Shown: positions 48,173 through 56,914, counted from the first letter of the stretch. The stretch is DNA of 64,000 bases from Burkholderiaceae bacterium (GCA_004214155.1 SGYQ01000004.1:62001-126000), one strand, 5' to 3'. Numbers and translations are program-made. The notes: generated by a model from the letters alone, not told the origin.

Positions 48173-49581
48173 TTTGAGGTATTTTTTCTGTTTCTAATTT
48201 TCTTCTTAATTTTTGGCTGACAATGAGTTAATGCATCCTCTCTTCTCGGTTCTGCTGCTGCACCCCAATCTAGTCCTCTATCCTGAGCGTATCTTTTACC
48301 GAGACTCCATGCAATCTCCGCTCTCGCAAGCTCAACACCGAGGTAGAATGCATGGCTTGAATCTTCCTCAACACCAAGTTTTTCGTAAAACTGAAAAGGA
48401 TCTTGACCAGACCTTAATCCATCTCGATTGTAAACATGCAGACCACCTGATGTAATCTGAATGCGAAAATTCGGATCTTTCACATTTTGAGCGGTAATTT
48501 TTATTTCCTCTAAAGAGTCGGGGAAAGGTTTTTTTTCATGAATCGTAAGCATACTATTAGTTAGATTTTTTGGCAGCACTTGATTTTCCCTGGAAGCAAA
48601 CATTACCCGGCGAGAGACATCGATTTCCTTAATTACAGACTTTGCATGATCGCTAACCTGAGTTGTCAAAACGGCACTGGCTCTGATTTCACTGCAGATT
48701 CCTAATAATATCGCGTTGATTCCCATAGTATCAGCATCAATCAATTCAGTTAGATTACCTGTACCGACAAGAATTTTTATCTCTGGAAACAGAGACCTTA
48801 ATTTTGAGAATCTAACAACCGAATCAGTAAAACCAAAAGGTATGGGATCTAAAATAGAATCTGCCATAAAATCTATCCTCATTCTTTTTAAGTGACGGAT
48901 TGATTCGCATAACGAATCGAAACCTACAGAATTATCAGGAATAATTATTGGAATTGATTTTCTGTATTTTTCAGCAATCCACAAATTCTCCGGTACCAAG
49001 CTTAAAAGATAGTCAGCTTTGGCAATAGCTCCTCTTTCCAATTCCTGCGGATTGAGAGAGTCCACGCTAACTTTAAACCCATGCTTTTTCAATTTAGCAA
49101 TGCTAGCTTCTAAATGCGGAAACTCCGTATCTGGCAAACAACCCAAATCAATTACATCTGCTCCTGATCTTTTAAATTCTTTAGCTCTTTCTAAGATCTC
49201 TTCTGTAGTTAATTTAGTTGCATCTGTTATCTCTGAAAAAATTAGAATATCATGTCTATCCATTTCAATCTTTTTACCTTTCCTGTTAAAAAAATTTGGG
49301 ATATCTTTCAACTCATCTGGCCCCCTTAATATAGAGATCTCTAATTTCTCGCCGAGTTTTTTTAAATCTCCGCGGCATCGTCCTGGAACAATTATTTTGT
49401 CGAAACCGGCATATCTTGCAGGATTCATTCTTCGCTCAATCATATCTGCTGTCATCAGACCTGCTACCTGCAATCCGATCTCAAAAATCTCCCATGAAAA
49501 TGCAGGAGGATCAATACTCTTCAGAGTTTTCTCTAAGCTATCTTTAGCTAGCCTACCTGTTAGGAAGAGAATTCTATCCAA
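48169..49581 (-). CDS. Dihydropteroate-synthase-like protein of the H4MPT island
   Basis: 470 residues. The C-terminal two-thirds form a pterin-binding TIM barrel: GADVIDLGCLPDTEFPHLEA, FKVSVDSLNPQELERGAI, ILVGTGNLTEL. It should condense pyrophosphorylated hydroxymethyl-dihydropterin with ribofuranosylaminobenzene phosphate (made by MptG), the branch step of methanopterin synthesis. This corresponds to the family listed as Orf22-type in methylotroph islands. It overlaps both the flavoprotein upstream (22 bases) and the fusion gene downstream (4 bases). The reaction is inferred from fold and context. Confidence 0.86.
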   Translation of the reverse strand: MDRILFLTGRLAKDSLEKTLKSIDPPAFSWEIFEIGLQVAGLMTADMIERRMNPARYAGFDKIIVPGRCRGDLKKLGEKLEISILRGPDELKDIPNFFNRKGKKIEMDRHDILIFSEITDATKLTTEEILERAKEFKRSGADVIDLGCLPDTEFPHLEASIAKLKKHGFKVSVDSLNPQELERGAIAKADYLLSLVPENLWIAEKYRKSIPIIIPDNSVGFDSLCESIRHLKRMRIDFMADSILDPIPFGFTDSVVRFSKLRSLFPEIKILVGTGNLTELIDADTMGINAILLGICSEIRASAVLTTQVSDHAKSVIKEIDVSRRVMFASRENQVLPKNLTNSMLTIHEKKPFPDSLEEIKITAQNVKDPNFRIQITSGGLHVYNRDGLRSGQDPFQFYEKLGVEEDSSHAFYLGVELARAEIAWSLGKRYAQDRGLDWGAAAEPRREDALTHCQPKIKKKIRNRKNTSK

Positions 49582-50186
49582 CTTAATCCAAACTGTTTTA
49601 AACGCTTATCCAAAATCATCTGTAAATCACTTACAGTCTCCACAACGGTACACTCTTCAAAGTTTTTCAATAATGCTAAATTGTCGAATTCTACTTTGCG
49701 TGGTTTGAGTTCTACCCACTCCTTTGGTGATTCCGTTATGACAGTGGGTTCGGTATCACAAGCAAAAACAATTGTTTCTATCTTAAGTTTACCTGCTTGA
49801 GCAAACATGTTTGTCGGCAACGTATCTGATATCCCCAAAGCACACTTAACAACTGTATTGCTCGTAGCAGGCGCTATTATAACTGTATGATACCCATTTT
49901 TGTACAAAGCTCCTACGGGTACAGAACTGTGTGTCTTGTCTCTGAAAAGCTTATGTTTTAACTTGATATCATCAAGCCTGTATCCGTACATTGGTAATAC
50001 TTCCTCCGCCGCTTTAGACAGAAAGATATCTGTGTCGGGCATTTTATCTAAAAGCTGTATTGATTCTTTCAAATAATGTCCTGAGCCAGTCACACACCAT
50101 GCGAATTTTGAATTTTGATTTTTAACTTTTTGTTCGTCAGACTGTGTAGCTACAGAATGCCAAACATCATTGTTTAATTTTTTCAT
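49560..50186 (-). CDS. Flavoprotein, dihydromethanopterin reductase-like (DmrX/AfpA family)
   Basis: 208 residues of the flavoprotein (PF02441) superfamily. FAWCVTGSGHYLKESIQLL begins the FMN-binding fold, with HTVIIAPATSNTVVKCALGI in the middle. A 26-residue polar N-terminal extension precedes the fold. In methylotrophs this family reduces dihydromethanopterin to H4MPT with an external electron donor, the last step of cofactor synthesis. It is the first gene of a leftward three-gene block, divergent from folB with 40 bases between the starts. Confidence 0.83.
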   Translation of the reverse strand: MKKLNNDVWHSVATQSDEQKVKNQNSKFAWCVTGSGHYLKESIQLLDKMPDTDIFLSKAAEEVLPMYGYRLDDIKLKHKLFRDKTHSSVPVGALYKNGYHTVIIAPATSNTVVKCALGISDTLPTNMFAQAGKLKIETIVFACDTEPTVITESPKEWVELKPRKVEFDNLALLKNFEECTVVETVSDLQMILDKRLKQFGLSWIEFSS

Positions 50187-50226
50187 AAGCTTTATAATCT
50201 TCGAACACTAAATTGGATATTATCTC

Positions 50227-50718
50227 ATGACAATGGAACCAATAAAATTAAATACACCTGCTGATTCAGAAAGTCATTTCTCTTTTAATGACCTAGACAT
50301 TGTCAAAATAACCAAGCTTAAGACGTCTACTGTGATTGGAATTTGTGAAGATGAATTATTTGAACCTCAGCCCCTAATCATTACAATCGATATGGGGATA
50401 CCAAGACCAACAGCTTGTGATTCGGACGATATTAGGCAAACCGTTGACTATGACTGTGTGCGTAAAACTGTCATCAAATTCGCAACAAACAACGAATACA
50501 AGCTTCTCGAATCTTTCGGAGAACAGTTGTCAAGAATTCTATTGGGCAAATACAAGCTTTCAATCATCAAGCTAGAAATAGAGAAACCAGCGAAATATCC
50601 GGATGTTGATTCTGTCGGTTTCATCATGACCAGGAAAGCTAGCAAAAGTTTAAAATTTAGGCATCATGAAAACAATATATTTTATTTGCTAGGATCTGGT
50701 ATTATCCCCAAGCAATAG
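50227..50718 (+). CDS. folB: Dihydroneopterin aldolase (FolB-like)
   Basis: 163 residues, about 40 more than common FolB, with an extra 28-residue N-terminus before the conserved ITKLKTSTVIGI. Active-site regions: PQPLIITIDMGIP, the Tyr in QTVDYDCVRKTV, and Lys in EIEKPAKYPDVDSVGF. It converts dihydroneopterin to 6-hydroxymethyl-dihydropterin, the substrate of FolK. A copy in the C1 island fits a dedicated methanopterin supply. Transcribed alone; an inverted repeat lies just past its stop. Confidence 0.88.
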   Translation: MTMEPIKLNTPADSESHFSFNDLDIVKITKLKTSTVIGICEDELFEPQPLIITIDMGIPRPTACDSDDIRQTVDYDCVRKTVIKFATNNEYKLLESFGEQLSRILLGKYKLSIIKLEIEKPAKYPDVDSVGFIMTRKASKSLKFRHHENNIFYLLGSGIIPKQ

Positions 50719-50722
50719 GATG

Positions 50723-50754
50723 CGTCGGCTATTTTTTGTTATGAACAGCCGACG
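50723..50754. terminator. Inverted repeat between folB and fae (possible bidirectional terminator)
   Basis: CGTCGGCT (50723-50730) and AGCCGACG (50747-50754) form a perfect 8-base stem with a 16-base loop between two convergent stops. There is no clear T-run after the stem on either strand, so it could equally protect the 3' end of the abundant fae transcript. Confidence 0.45.
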
Positions 50755-50770
50755 AATATCCCAACACCAC

Positions 50771-51277
50771 TTAGGCAGCAAACGGATGCGCCGATGAACC
50801 TTTACTGGAAACAACTTCAGACGCAGTTGGCTGCCCCGAAACTGCTCGCTCTATAGCTTCCTTAGTTGCCTGATAGTTGTAGTCCTGAATTTTCTTGTCA
50901 TCTGCAGCTTCCCAATGAATGAAAACTCCAACACTCACGAAGATATCGTCCGCTTCACTCGCTGGAATTGTACCGTCCTCAACACTATCAGCCACAGCCA
51001 TAGCGACGGCTCTTTGAGCAGGACCAAACATTTGCACAGCTTGCTTCGCACCTTTAATAGTGACTTTATTGAACATAACTGTCGCAGGCTTGCACATTAA
51101 GTTTGGTGCAACAACGGCTAAAAGGCTCGTAAATCCATCTTTGTTATTGGTCAATGCATTGGTAAAAGCCGACTCGGCGGCACTACCTCGGGGCCCTAAA
51201 ATAAGATCAATGTGAGCAACTTCATTCCCATCACCGACTAGAGACTCTCCAACCATTACTCGGTCAATTTTTGCCAT
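50771..51277 (-). CDS. fae: Formaldehyde-activating enzyme
   Basis: 168 residues, exact Fae length. [25 protein letters not shown] opens the enzyme, with the catalytic His22 (in EVAHIDLI). [23 protein letters not shown] is the H4MPT-binding region. It condenses formaldehyde with H4MPT to methylene-H4MPT and is usually among the most abundant proteins of a methylotroph. The gene has a good GGAGA ribosome site 8 bases upstream and a terminator-like hairpin ending 26 bases before the ATG. Codons look more C/G-ending than in the neighbours, suggesting high expression (not counted). Confidence 0.98.
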   Translation of the reverse strand: MAKIDRVMVGESLVGDGNEVAHIDLILGPRGSAAESAFTNALTNNKDGFTSLLAVVAPNLMCKPATVMFNKVTIKGAKQAVQMFGPAQRAVAMAVADSVEDGTIPASEADDIFVSVGVFIHWEAADDKKIQDYNYQATKEAIERAVSGQPTASEVVSSKGSSAHPFAA

Positions 51278-51303
51278 CAGTATTTCTCCATAATAAAATT
51301 TAT

Positions 51304-51328
51304 AAAAAACCCGCCCTTTTGCAAAGGG
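51304..51328 (-). terminator. Intrinsic-terminator-like hairpin between the CitG-like gene and fae
   Basis: Read leftward: CCCTTT-GCA-AAAGGG, a perfect 6-base stem with a 3-base loop, then CGGG and TTTTTT. It ends transcription from the mptG operon or forms the 5' end of processed fae mRNA. It lies in the 72-base gap before fae. Confidence 0.65.
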
Positions 51329-51349
51329 ATGTTCAGCTAATTCACTAGC

Positions 51350-52282
51350 TTAAGCCGAATAATCAGGCTCTAACAAACCAAATATCAAAAGAGAGCAAAC
51401 AGTTATATCAGCACTAGTACCTGGATTTAAACCTCGCACCTTTAAAAACTCATCAAACTGTCTAATTCTCGGCCGATTTGGCAACCTTATTTTACCATTA
51501 TTTACTTTATTTAATACGTTTTCAAAGTTAATTTGATCTTGAAAAACTTTTATTGCTTTTTTTTTCACAAATTCAGCTGCCCGTAAGCCAAATTTTCGCT
51601 GAATGTGAGAGTCCCGAATATTAGTGAGCCAATAAAAATAAATCAAAGAAGCCAAAGATTGTCTTGCGCATGGGTTAATAGACTTTTCTCCATTAATCCA
51701 CTGTCTTCGAAAATTTTCTTGTAGAACGGGCTGCTTCAAAATTTCGAAAAAACCAGAAAAATATTGCTTTGCAATAAAGTCCTTGTCCTTTGCTTGCCGC
51801 ATTGCATCAATAATTTTTTTATCAGTAGACCTTACATCCATCTCTCTATCCTCACCAAGACCTCCTGGATTTGCATATACAATTGCATCGTATATCAATT
51901 TTGATTGTTTTAAATCAATTGCATGTATGGTTTTCATTAGCTCCGCTTGCAAATACGCTAAAGGATCATCTAGCTTATTAAATCCCTCTTCTCCTAATTT
52001 TTGCAAGACATGTAGCACTGGCACACACAAAAGAATAATTCCTAAATTCGTATTACAACCTGCCGCCCTAACGCTTTCTTTTGTGGCCAAATATATTTTC
52101 TCTCCAATTTCTAATCCCGTCTGTACCACTAATGGTGCACAGGCATTGGAGCTGTTTATAAAATCTTGGCCAGTCATACCAAACCCTGAGGAATTAAAAC
52201 TTACATTTCCTGGTTTTTGAGTTTGAACATCTAATTGGCATGCAATCAGAAAGTTTCTTTTTAATAAACCTAAGTAATCCAT
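51350..52282 (-). CDS. Triphosphoribosyl-dephospho-CoA synthase-like (CitG family) protein of the C1 island
   Basis: 310 residues. CitG-family all-helical kinase-like fold: LDVQTQKPGNVSFNSSGFGM, NTNLGIILLCVPVL and YANPGGLGEDREMDV are conserved. In methylotroph islands this family (Orf5-type in older naming) is needed for the H4MPT pathway, and a phosphate- or nucleotide-transfer role in methylofuran assembly is suspected. It is preceded by the RimK-like ligase (14 bases) and followed by a hairpin and fae. Confidence 0.86.
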   Translation of the reverse strand: MDYLGLLKRNFLIACQLDVQTQKPGNVSFNSSGFGMTGQDFINSSNACAPLVVQTGLEIGEKIYLATKESVRAAGCNTNLGIILLCVPVLHVLQKLGEEGFNKLDDPLAYLQAELMKTIHAIDLKQSKLIYDAIVYANPGGLGEDREMDVRSTDKKIIDAMRQAKDKDFIAKQYFSGFFEILKQPVLQENFRRQWINGEKSINPCARQSLASLIYFYWLTNIRDSHIQRKFGLRAAEFVKKKAIKVFQDQINFENVLNKVNNGKIRLPNRPRIRQFDEFLKVRGLNPGTSADITVCSLLIFGLLEPDYSA

Positions 52283-52296
52283 CGCCCGATCAAAGT

Positions 52297-53232
52297 TTAT
52301 CTCATCTTGGAAATCATAAACTTAACGATTTTGTCTGATATTTTAATATCACTTACATTCTGCAATCCCTTCCAGGCAGGAACTCCATTTACCTCTAAAA
52401 CCTTATATCCTGACTCGGAGCTCTTATCCTCTATTATGTCGACTCCTCCAATTTCTAACCCCACTGCTCTTGTTGACTGAATCGCTAACTTCTTCAAAAA
52501 ATTATCTGGAATAATTTTTCTACAAACTCCACCTTTAGCAACATTGTGAACCCAGCCCTGCCCTTTTCTCTCCATCGCGGCAATTACCTCTTGATCCACA
52601 ACAAAAACTCTGAAGTCTCTCAACAAACTCCCGGTCGGTTCAACGAACTCTTGTATATAGTAAACACCTTTAGCAAAATTAATCATTTTTTCGAAATCTT
52701 TTTCGTTTTTTATTTTTTCTTCTATCAGTGTCACATTAACTCCTTGCGAACCAAAGATTGGTTTGATAACCAGATTTCGACCCTCATCTAACAGGCGATT
52801 AATAAGCTGAATACTGGTTGACTTGTCTTCAAGTGTCCAACAATCAGGAGTTGAGATGTCTTGCATCCTTAAAAGAAAACTAGTCATACATTTATCTACA
52901 CTATTTTCTATTCCCTTTCCTGAATTCACAATTGGAATTCCCAGAAATTCCAATTGATGCAAAATTGCTAACCGACGAGTAACTTGCTCCAAAGTTCCTC
53001 CCTCGATACCTCTGACAAAACAACAGCTAGGACTTGTATTGAAATTTCTTATAACAAAGTTGTCTTTAGCGCAATCAATAAAAATATCAATAGATGAAAG
53101 ATTTAGGATTCTGGTTTTAATTCCTGAGAGATTGAGACCGATTTGTAACTGATCTGTATGCCACCCAATTTCGTCAGAGAAAATAACTATCTCCCCTTTT
53201 TTCACGTTATTTACTGTTCCAGCCCCATCCAT
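52297..53232 (-). CDS. RimK/MptN-like ATP-grasp glutamate ligase
   Basis: 311 residues. ATP-grasp fold with RNLVIKPIFGSQGVNVTLIE (ATP-binding), YYIQEFVEPTGSLLRDFRVF and the Mg-binding GVDIIEDKS...VLEVNGVPAWKG. It most resembles RimK and MptN, which add L-glutamate to ribosomal protein S6 or to H4MPT. In this island the product is probably a glutamylated cofactor. The annotated start overlaps mch by 22 bases; a later start is possible because the first about 12 residues are not conserved. Confidence 0.86.
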   Translation of the reverse strand: MDGAGTVNNVKKGEIVIFSDEIGWHTDQLQIGLNLSGIKTRILNLSSIDIFIDCAKDNFVIRNFNTSPSCCFVRGIEGGTLEQVTRRLAILHQLEFLGIPIVNSGKGIENSVDKCMTSFLLRMQDISTPDCWTLEDKSTSIQLINRLLDEGRNLVIKPIFGSQGVNVTLIEEKIKNEKDFEKMINFAKGVYYIQEFVEPTGSLLRDFRVFVVDQEVIAAMERKGQGWVHNVAKGGVCRKIIPDNFLKKLAIQSTRAVGLEIGGVDIIEDKSSESGYKVLEVNGVPAWKGLQNVSDIKISDKIVKFMISKMR

Positions 53233-54200
53233 GACTCTTCTAAAAGAGATAAATTCAACTTTCCGTCAACCCACGATCTTCCACTATCCAAATTACTGAT
53301 TATTACTTTTGCAGGGGCAAAAAGCATTGGATCAATTTTATAAAAGTCATATGCAACAGACTTAAAGATTTCAGAAAATGACTTCCCGTAATCTTTGGAA
53401 TTGGATGAAGGCAGAGCTTTGGCAAGTTTTTCGGATTCACTGTCGTCTCCACTAACAATAAGTTGCACTAAGCCTCCATATAGAATGGCATCATTAGTTC
53501 TACCCATAGCTTCTAAAAAGTCGTTTGAAGGTAAAGGAAGCGGCGCATTTGCAAAACCTTCAACAACATTCTGCAACGGAAACTTTAGAGCGTGCAATTT
53601 ATGCATCGCAACCTCCAACACCCGAGAAACTACCTGCGTGGTTCCAGCCAGGCTTGTAGTTGGTGTTATTATTAATATGAGATTCTCGGGATTTAACCTA
53701 CAGTCATTAATAATCTTGTCGATAATTGTTCTAGGGGGATAAGATGCGACTTCCAAAATTAAAACCCCCTTCTGAGATATTTCTGAGTAAGCTATTTCCT
53801 TAATTAAATCCTCCCTATTGGCTAACACACGAGCAGGTCCTGACCCAAGGCAATTAAAGGGTTTCCCTGCATTATCTTCTTTCGCCACGCTTAAACTCCA
53901 ACCTGCGTACTGACTCGATAAGCAAGCTATAACTGGGACTGAACTATTAACATAGACAGTGTTTGGAATTTTTCTAATTGAATCCATACCTAAGGTGATT
54001 TTTCCTAATCCACCCATGCAAATTTCCGCTATTTTTATACCTGCCAAAATACTGCCTTTACAGCTTAAACCAGCATCCAAAATTCTCACCCCATTTGACT
54101 CACATTTGATACTTATGTTGTATTTTTCGGAGTCCTTTATCATTAATTCAGCTAGGCGGTAAGCAGTATCATTAATAGCGAAGCATACTTTATTGGTCAT
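53211..54200 (-). CDS. mch: Methenyl-H4MPT cyclohydrolase
   Basis: 329 residues, typical for Mch. Conserved parts: ISIKCESNGVRILDAGLSCKG near the start, VIACLSSQYAGWSL, CLGSGPARVLA, FANAPLPLPSNDFLEAMGRTNDAILYGG. It hydrolyses methenyl-H4MPT to formyl-H4MPT, the step between methylene-H4MPT dehydrogenase and the Fhc complex. Third gene of the mptG operon, between the ATP-grasp gene (19 bases) and the RimK-like ligase (overlap). Confidence 0.96.
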   Translation of the reverse strand: MTNKVCFAINDTAYRLAELMIKDSEKYNISIKCESNGVRILDAGLSCKGSILAGIKIAEICMGGLGKITLGMDSIRKIPNTVYVNSSVPVIACLSSQYAGWSLSVAKEDNAGKPFNCLGSGPARVLANREDLIKEIAYSEISQKGVLILEVASYPPRTIIDKIINDCRLNPENLILIITPTTSLAGTTQVVSRVLEVAMHKLHALKFPLQNVVEGFANAPLPLPSNDFLEAMGRTNDAILYGGLVQLIVSGDDSESEKLAKALPSSNSKDYGKSFSEIFKSVAYDFYKIDPMLFAPAKVIISNLDSGRSWVDGKLNLSLLEESWMGLEQ

Positions 54201-54219
54201 GTAAAACTCTCCCGAAGAA

Positions 54220-55368
54220 TTAGGTTAACTGTGATAATTTATTGTAAACAAAATCAACCTTATCATCTAAAGCCCTCTGTAGCTCCAACATGGTATTACT
54301 TCTTAAGAAAACAGAGCAAACTGGTTCATACTTTTTGAAGAAGTATTTGCTATTTGGTATATTGGTCAAAAATTTATTGTTAAAGAGTGATTTCTGACAA
54401 CGCTCATTCATATAAAAATCTGATTCTGCATATATAACCCGGAATCCAGAAATTATTTTTTTTTTTATAGCCGGAAAACTTTCAGGTATACACAGATTAT
54501 ATGGAATATCGCGCGTAAGGTGGATATGTTTCTCAAAAAAACAGAAACTGTGTGACTCCTGCAAAATCTCAAAGGAGGCTGTTATACGTGGATTTAAGTC
54601 TAAGAAATGTACTGATTTATCAGATACTAAAAAATCTATACCATTAAAACCTCTGAGTTTAAACTTTTGCACAATAAGTTTGGAAATTTTTAAACCCTCT
54701 TGCGCAATACTATCAATCAATTCAATCGGACCATCTAAACCACAAAATACAAAAGGTAGATTACTCTGTGTAGTAGCAACTGGTTTACTGTAGCCCAGTG
54801 GTACAACATTTTGCCCGTCAGCAAAAAAAGATAAGCTTACTGCCGTCCCTGGCAATCGTTTCTGAAAATACTCGGAACTTTTGGATTTTCTTCCTGTTTG
54901 TTTTTTGATGCCGAGCCCACCTGAGGACCCTAAGTCTTTCAATATCCAATCAGGCCCAAGTTCCTCAAAAGAATCCGCCGATAAATTAACTCGCGGGAAG
55001 GGAATTTCCAATGATTTCAATGTTTCAAAAAATAATAACGGGCTTTCCAAATATTTAAAAACCGAGAGAGAGCTGGCGTACAACGGCAAAATCTCATTTG
55101 CCCGCCTCAAAAGATCATATTTTCCTTCAAAACCCGATCCAATAACCAACCCTTCGAAACCATTTATTTTGAAAACCGAGAGAGAACTTAGAAATTTTTC
55201 ACTATCTATGACCGTTTGACCAGGTACACAAGTTCCAATGTGCCGCCAAAATACCGCTGAACCTTGACAATCCTTGTCTCCAAAGACGTCCATGACACCT
55301 AATTTACAACCAAATTTTTGAGAGGAGCAAACCACGCCTCTTCCGCTTAAGGCAGCAAGCACATACAC
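54220..55368 (-). CDS. ATP-grasp ligase of the H4MPT/methylofuran island (second)
   Basis: 382 residues. The N-terminal domain (1-110) resembles a pre-ATP-grasp fold. DWILKDLGSSGGLGIKKQ and FNGIDFLVSDKSVHFLDLNPRIT carry the ATP and Mg residues. It resembles COG2232-type ATP-grasp proteins of C1 islands, distantly like the 44310 gene and PylC. Two copies of the heptapeptide SSLSVFK lie 38 residues apart near the N-terminus. It is the second gene of the mptG operon, 8 bases after mptG. The substrate is unknown. Confidence 0.84.
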   Translation of the reverse strand: MYVLAALSGRGVVCSSQKFGCKLGVMDVFGDKDCQGSAVFWRHIGTCVPGQTVIDSEKFLSSLSVFKINGFEGLVIGSGFEGKYDLLRRANEILPLYASSLSVFKYLESPLLFFETLKSLEIPFPRVNLSADSFEELGPDWILKDLGSSGGLGIKKQTGRKSKSSEYFQKRLPGTAVSLSFFADGQNVVPLGYSKPVATTQSNLPFVFCGLDGPIELIDSIAQEGLKISKLIVQKFKLRGFNGIDFLVSDKSVHFLDLNPRITASFEILQESHSFCFFEKHIHLTRDIPYNLCIPESFPAIKKKIISGFRVIYAESDFYMNERCQKSLFNNKFLTNIPNSKYFFKKYEPVCSVFLRSNTMLELQRALDDKVDFVYNKLSQLT

Positions 55369-55376
55369 AATAGTTC

Positions 55377-56354
55377 CTATTTTCCACCTTTGAATAGCTG
55401 ATAGCCCCTATTTCTTGCACAAGTCACATCCAATCGAAGACCGTCTGTCAATAAATTATTTGTTTTCAAGAAATTAAGGGCTTTTTGTAACTCATCATTA
55501 GACTTAAAAATTGCAAACCCTGTCGGACCCCAAGATGACTGTCCACTTCCAATCTCAAAATTCTTTGCTAACACCTCTATCACCTTTCCCACCGACGGAC
55601 TGGAAAATGTTGAACCATCCTGCGCATTAAAAAAAATCTCCCCCATCAAGTTCTGGATATTAGTCAAGCCCTTAGCAAATGACTCGAAATCTCTGTCAAT
55701 TATTGCGGGAATGACTCTGAGCAACGTCTCACGACATAGTGTAGATGATTTTTCCTTTTTGAGTTTTGGCAACCCCTCTATTGCCTTAATTTCTCGATCT
55801 CCATAAAAGTGTGACGTTTTATCTTGCATAACTAGCAATATTTTCCAGTTTTTCGGAAAACAAACCCGTGAAATCAACGGTGGCTGCCTAGCATCAGTAA
55901 GCTTACCACCATCGACGATGAACCCTCCTTTGTCAAAACCAAGAATCCCAATTCCACTTCGTTTGCCTCTGTTAACCGCTAAGCTAAGATGCTCGGTTCT
56001 AGGCTTCAATTTAATTATTTCCAGTAATGCTCTACTGAGCGCCAATGCCAATTGGGTACCCGAGCCAAAGCCCGAATGCCTTGGAGGTTTTTCCTTAAGA
56101 ACGATTTTGAAATCATCGGCAAACCCGTATTTTTTTTTTAATCTTGTTATGGTGACCCTAAAAAATTTGGCAGTCTCTTCATCCAACGCATCACCAGTAA
56201 TAATCAAAGTTTTTGATCTCGTGGCCTCCAAATTTACATTGTATCCTTCAATAACAAGACCCAAACTGGCAAATTGACGACCCGACAAACCAGTTGGATC
56301 TAAAAATCCAAAATGCAGTCTTGCAGGAGCAATAAGGGACACACAATCATCCAC
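55377..56354 (-). CDS. mptG: Beta-ribofuranosylaminobenzene 5'-phosphate synthase
   Basis: 325 residues with a GTG start (MDDCVSLIAPARLHFGFLD). GHMP-like fold: PARLHFGFLDP and PRHSGFGSGTQLALALSRA, plus GSGQSSWGPTGFAIF at the C-terminus. It joins 4-hydroxybenzoate or 4-aminobenzoate with PRPP, releasing CO2 and PPi, the first committed step of methanopterin. PPi made here can feed the pyrophosphatases at 25318-28008. It heads the leftward operon that ends near fae. Confidence 0.93.
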   Translation of the reverse strand: MDDCVSLIAPARLHFGFLDPTGLSGRQFASLGLVIEGYNVNLEATRSKTLIITGDALDEETAKFFRVTITRLKKKYGFADDFKIVLKEKPPRHSGFGSGTQLALALSRALLEIIKLKPRTEHLSLAVNRGKRSGIGILGFDKGGFIVDGGKLTDARQPPLISRVCFPKNWKILLVMQDKTSHFYGDREIKAIEGLPKLKKEKSSTLCRETLLRVIPAIIDRDFESFAKGLTNIQNLMGEIFFNAQDGSTFSSPSVGKVIEVLAKNFEIGSGQSSWGPTGFAIFKSNDELQKALNFLKTNNLLTDGLRLDVTCARNRGYQLFKGGK

Positions 56355-56398
56355 GGGAATTCACCAAAAAAATTAAATATAATTAGATTAGTGTTATT

Positions 56399-56899
56399 CT
56401 ACTGAACTTCTTCGTCGTCGGGAGGAGGAGGAGGTAATTTTAAACCGTAAAGAGCAGCGAATGTCTCGTCGTTTTTCTCTAACGCTATCTCTAGCTGTAT
56501 GTCAAGCTCGGCATCAATGGTAATAGAATCAGCTGTACCCAACCATTGCGCCCTGTTATTCCTAATAGAGAGAAGCTTTGCTATAGTGCAAAACTTCGCC
56601 TGATCCTTTATCCATGCCTCAGCAATTTCTTTTCGTTGACCGGGATCAGCCGTATTTAAGGCAATCAGTCTGAACTCACCAACTAAACATTTATCTTTTC
56701 CAGCATCGTCATCTTCGTCAGGGTAAAAATTGGAATTTTGAATAGGCCTAATTGGTTTTTTTTTCCCTATTGAGTCATCTACCTGATCATTACTTTCGGA
56801 AGTTTGATTTTGAGCAAATGCAGAAAATTCAGTTGCCAAAAAGGAAATGAGAATCAGGTGGCCCAATATCAATGATAACTTAACTTTGTAACGACTCAT
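56399..56899 (-). CDS. Exported protein of unknown function
   Basis: 166 residues with a signal peptide (cleavage near SAFAQN), an acidic low-complexity linker (about 35-75), a compact region with two Cys (KDKCLVGEF, KFCTIAKLL), and a Pro/Asp/Glu-rich tail (PPPPPDDEEVQ). I recognise no domain. It lies 15 bases after the lipoprotein gene on the same strand, so the two are probably co-transcribed. Its stop is 44 bases before mptG. Confidence 0.6.
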   Translation of the reverse strand: MSRYKVKLSLILGHLILISFLATEFSAFAQNQTSESNDQVDDSIGKKKPIRPIQNSNFYPDEDDDAGKDKCLVGEFRLIALNTADPGQRKEIAEAWIKDQAKFCTIAKLLSIRNNRAQWLGTADSITIDAELDIQLEIALEKNDETFAALYGLKLPPPPPDDEEVQ

Positions 56900-56914
56900 C
56901 GAACAAATCTTGTA

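Noticed and set aside
55057-55185. Repeated 14-base stretch AAAACCGAGAGAGA
   Set aside because: Both copies encode the same SSLSVFK heptapeptide inside one ATP-grasp gene, 38 codons apart; a coincidence or small internal duplication, not a mobile or CRISPR repeat.
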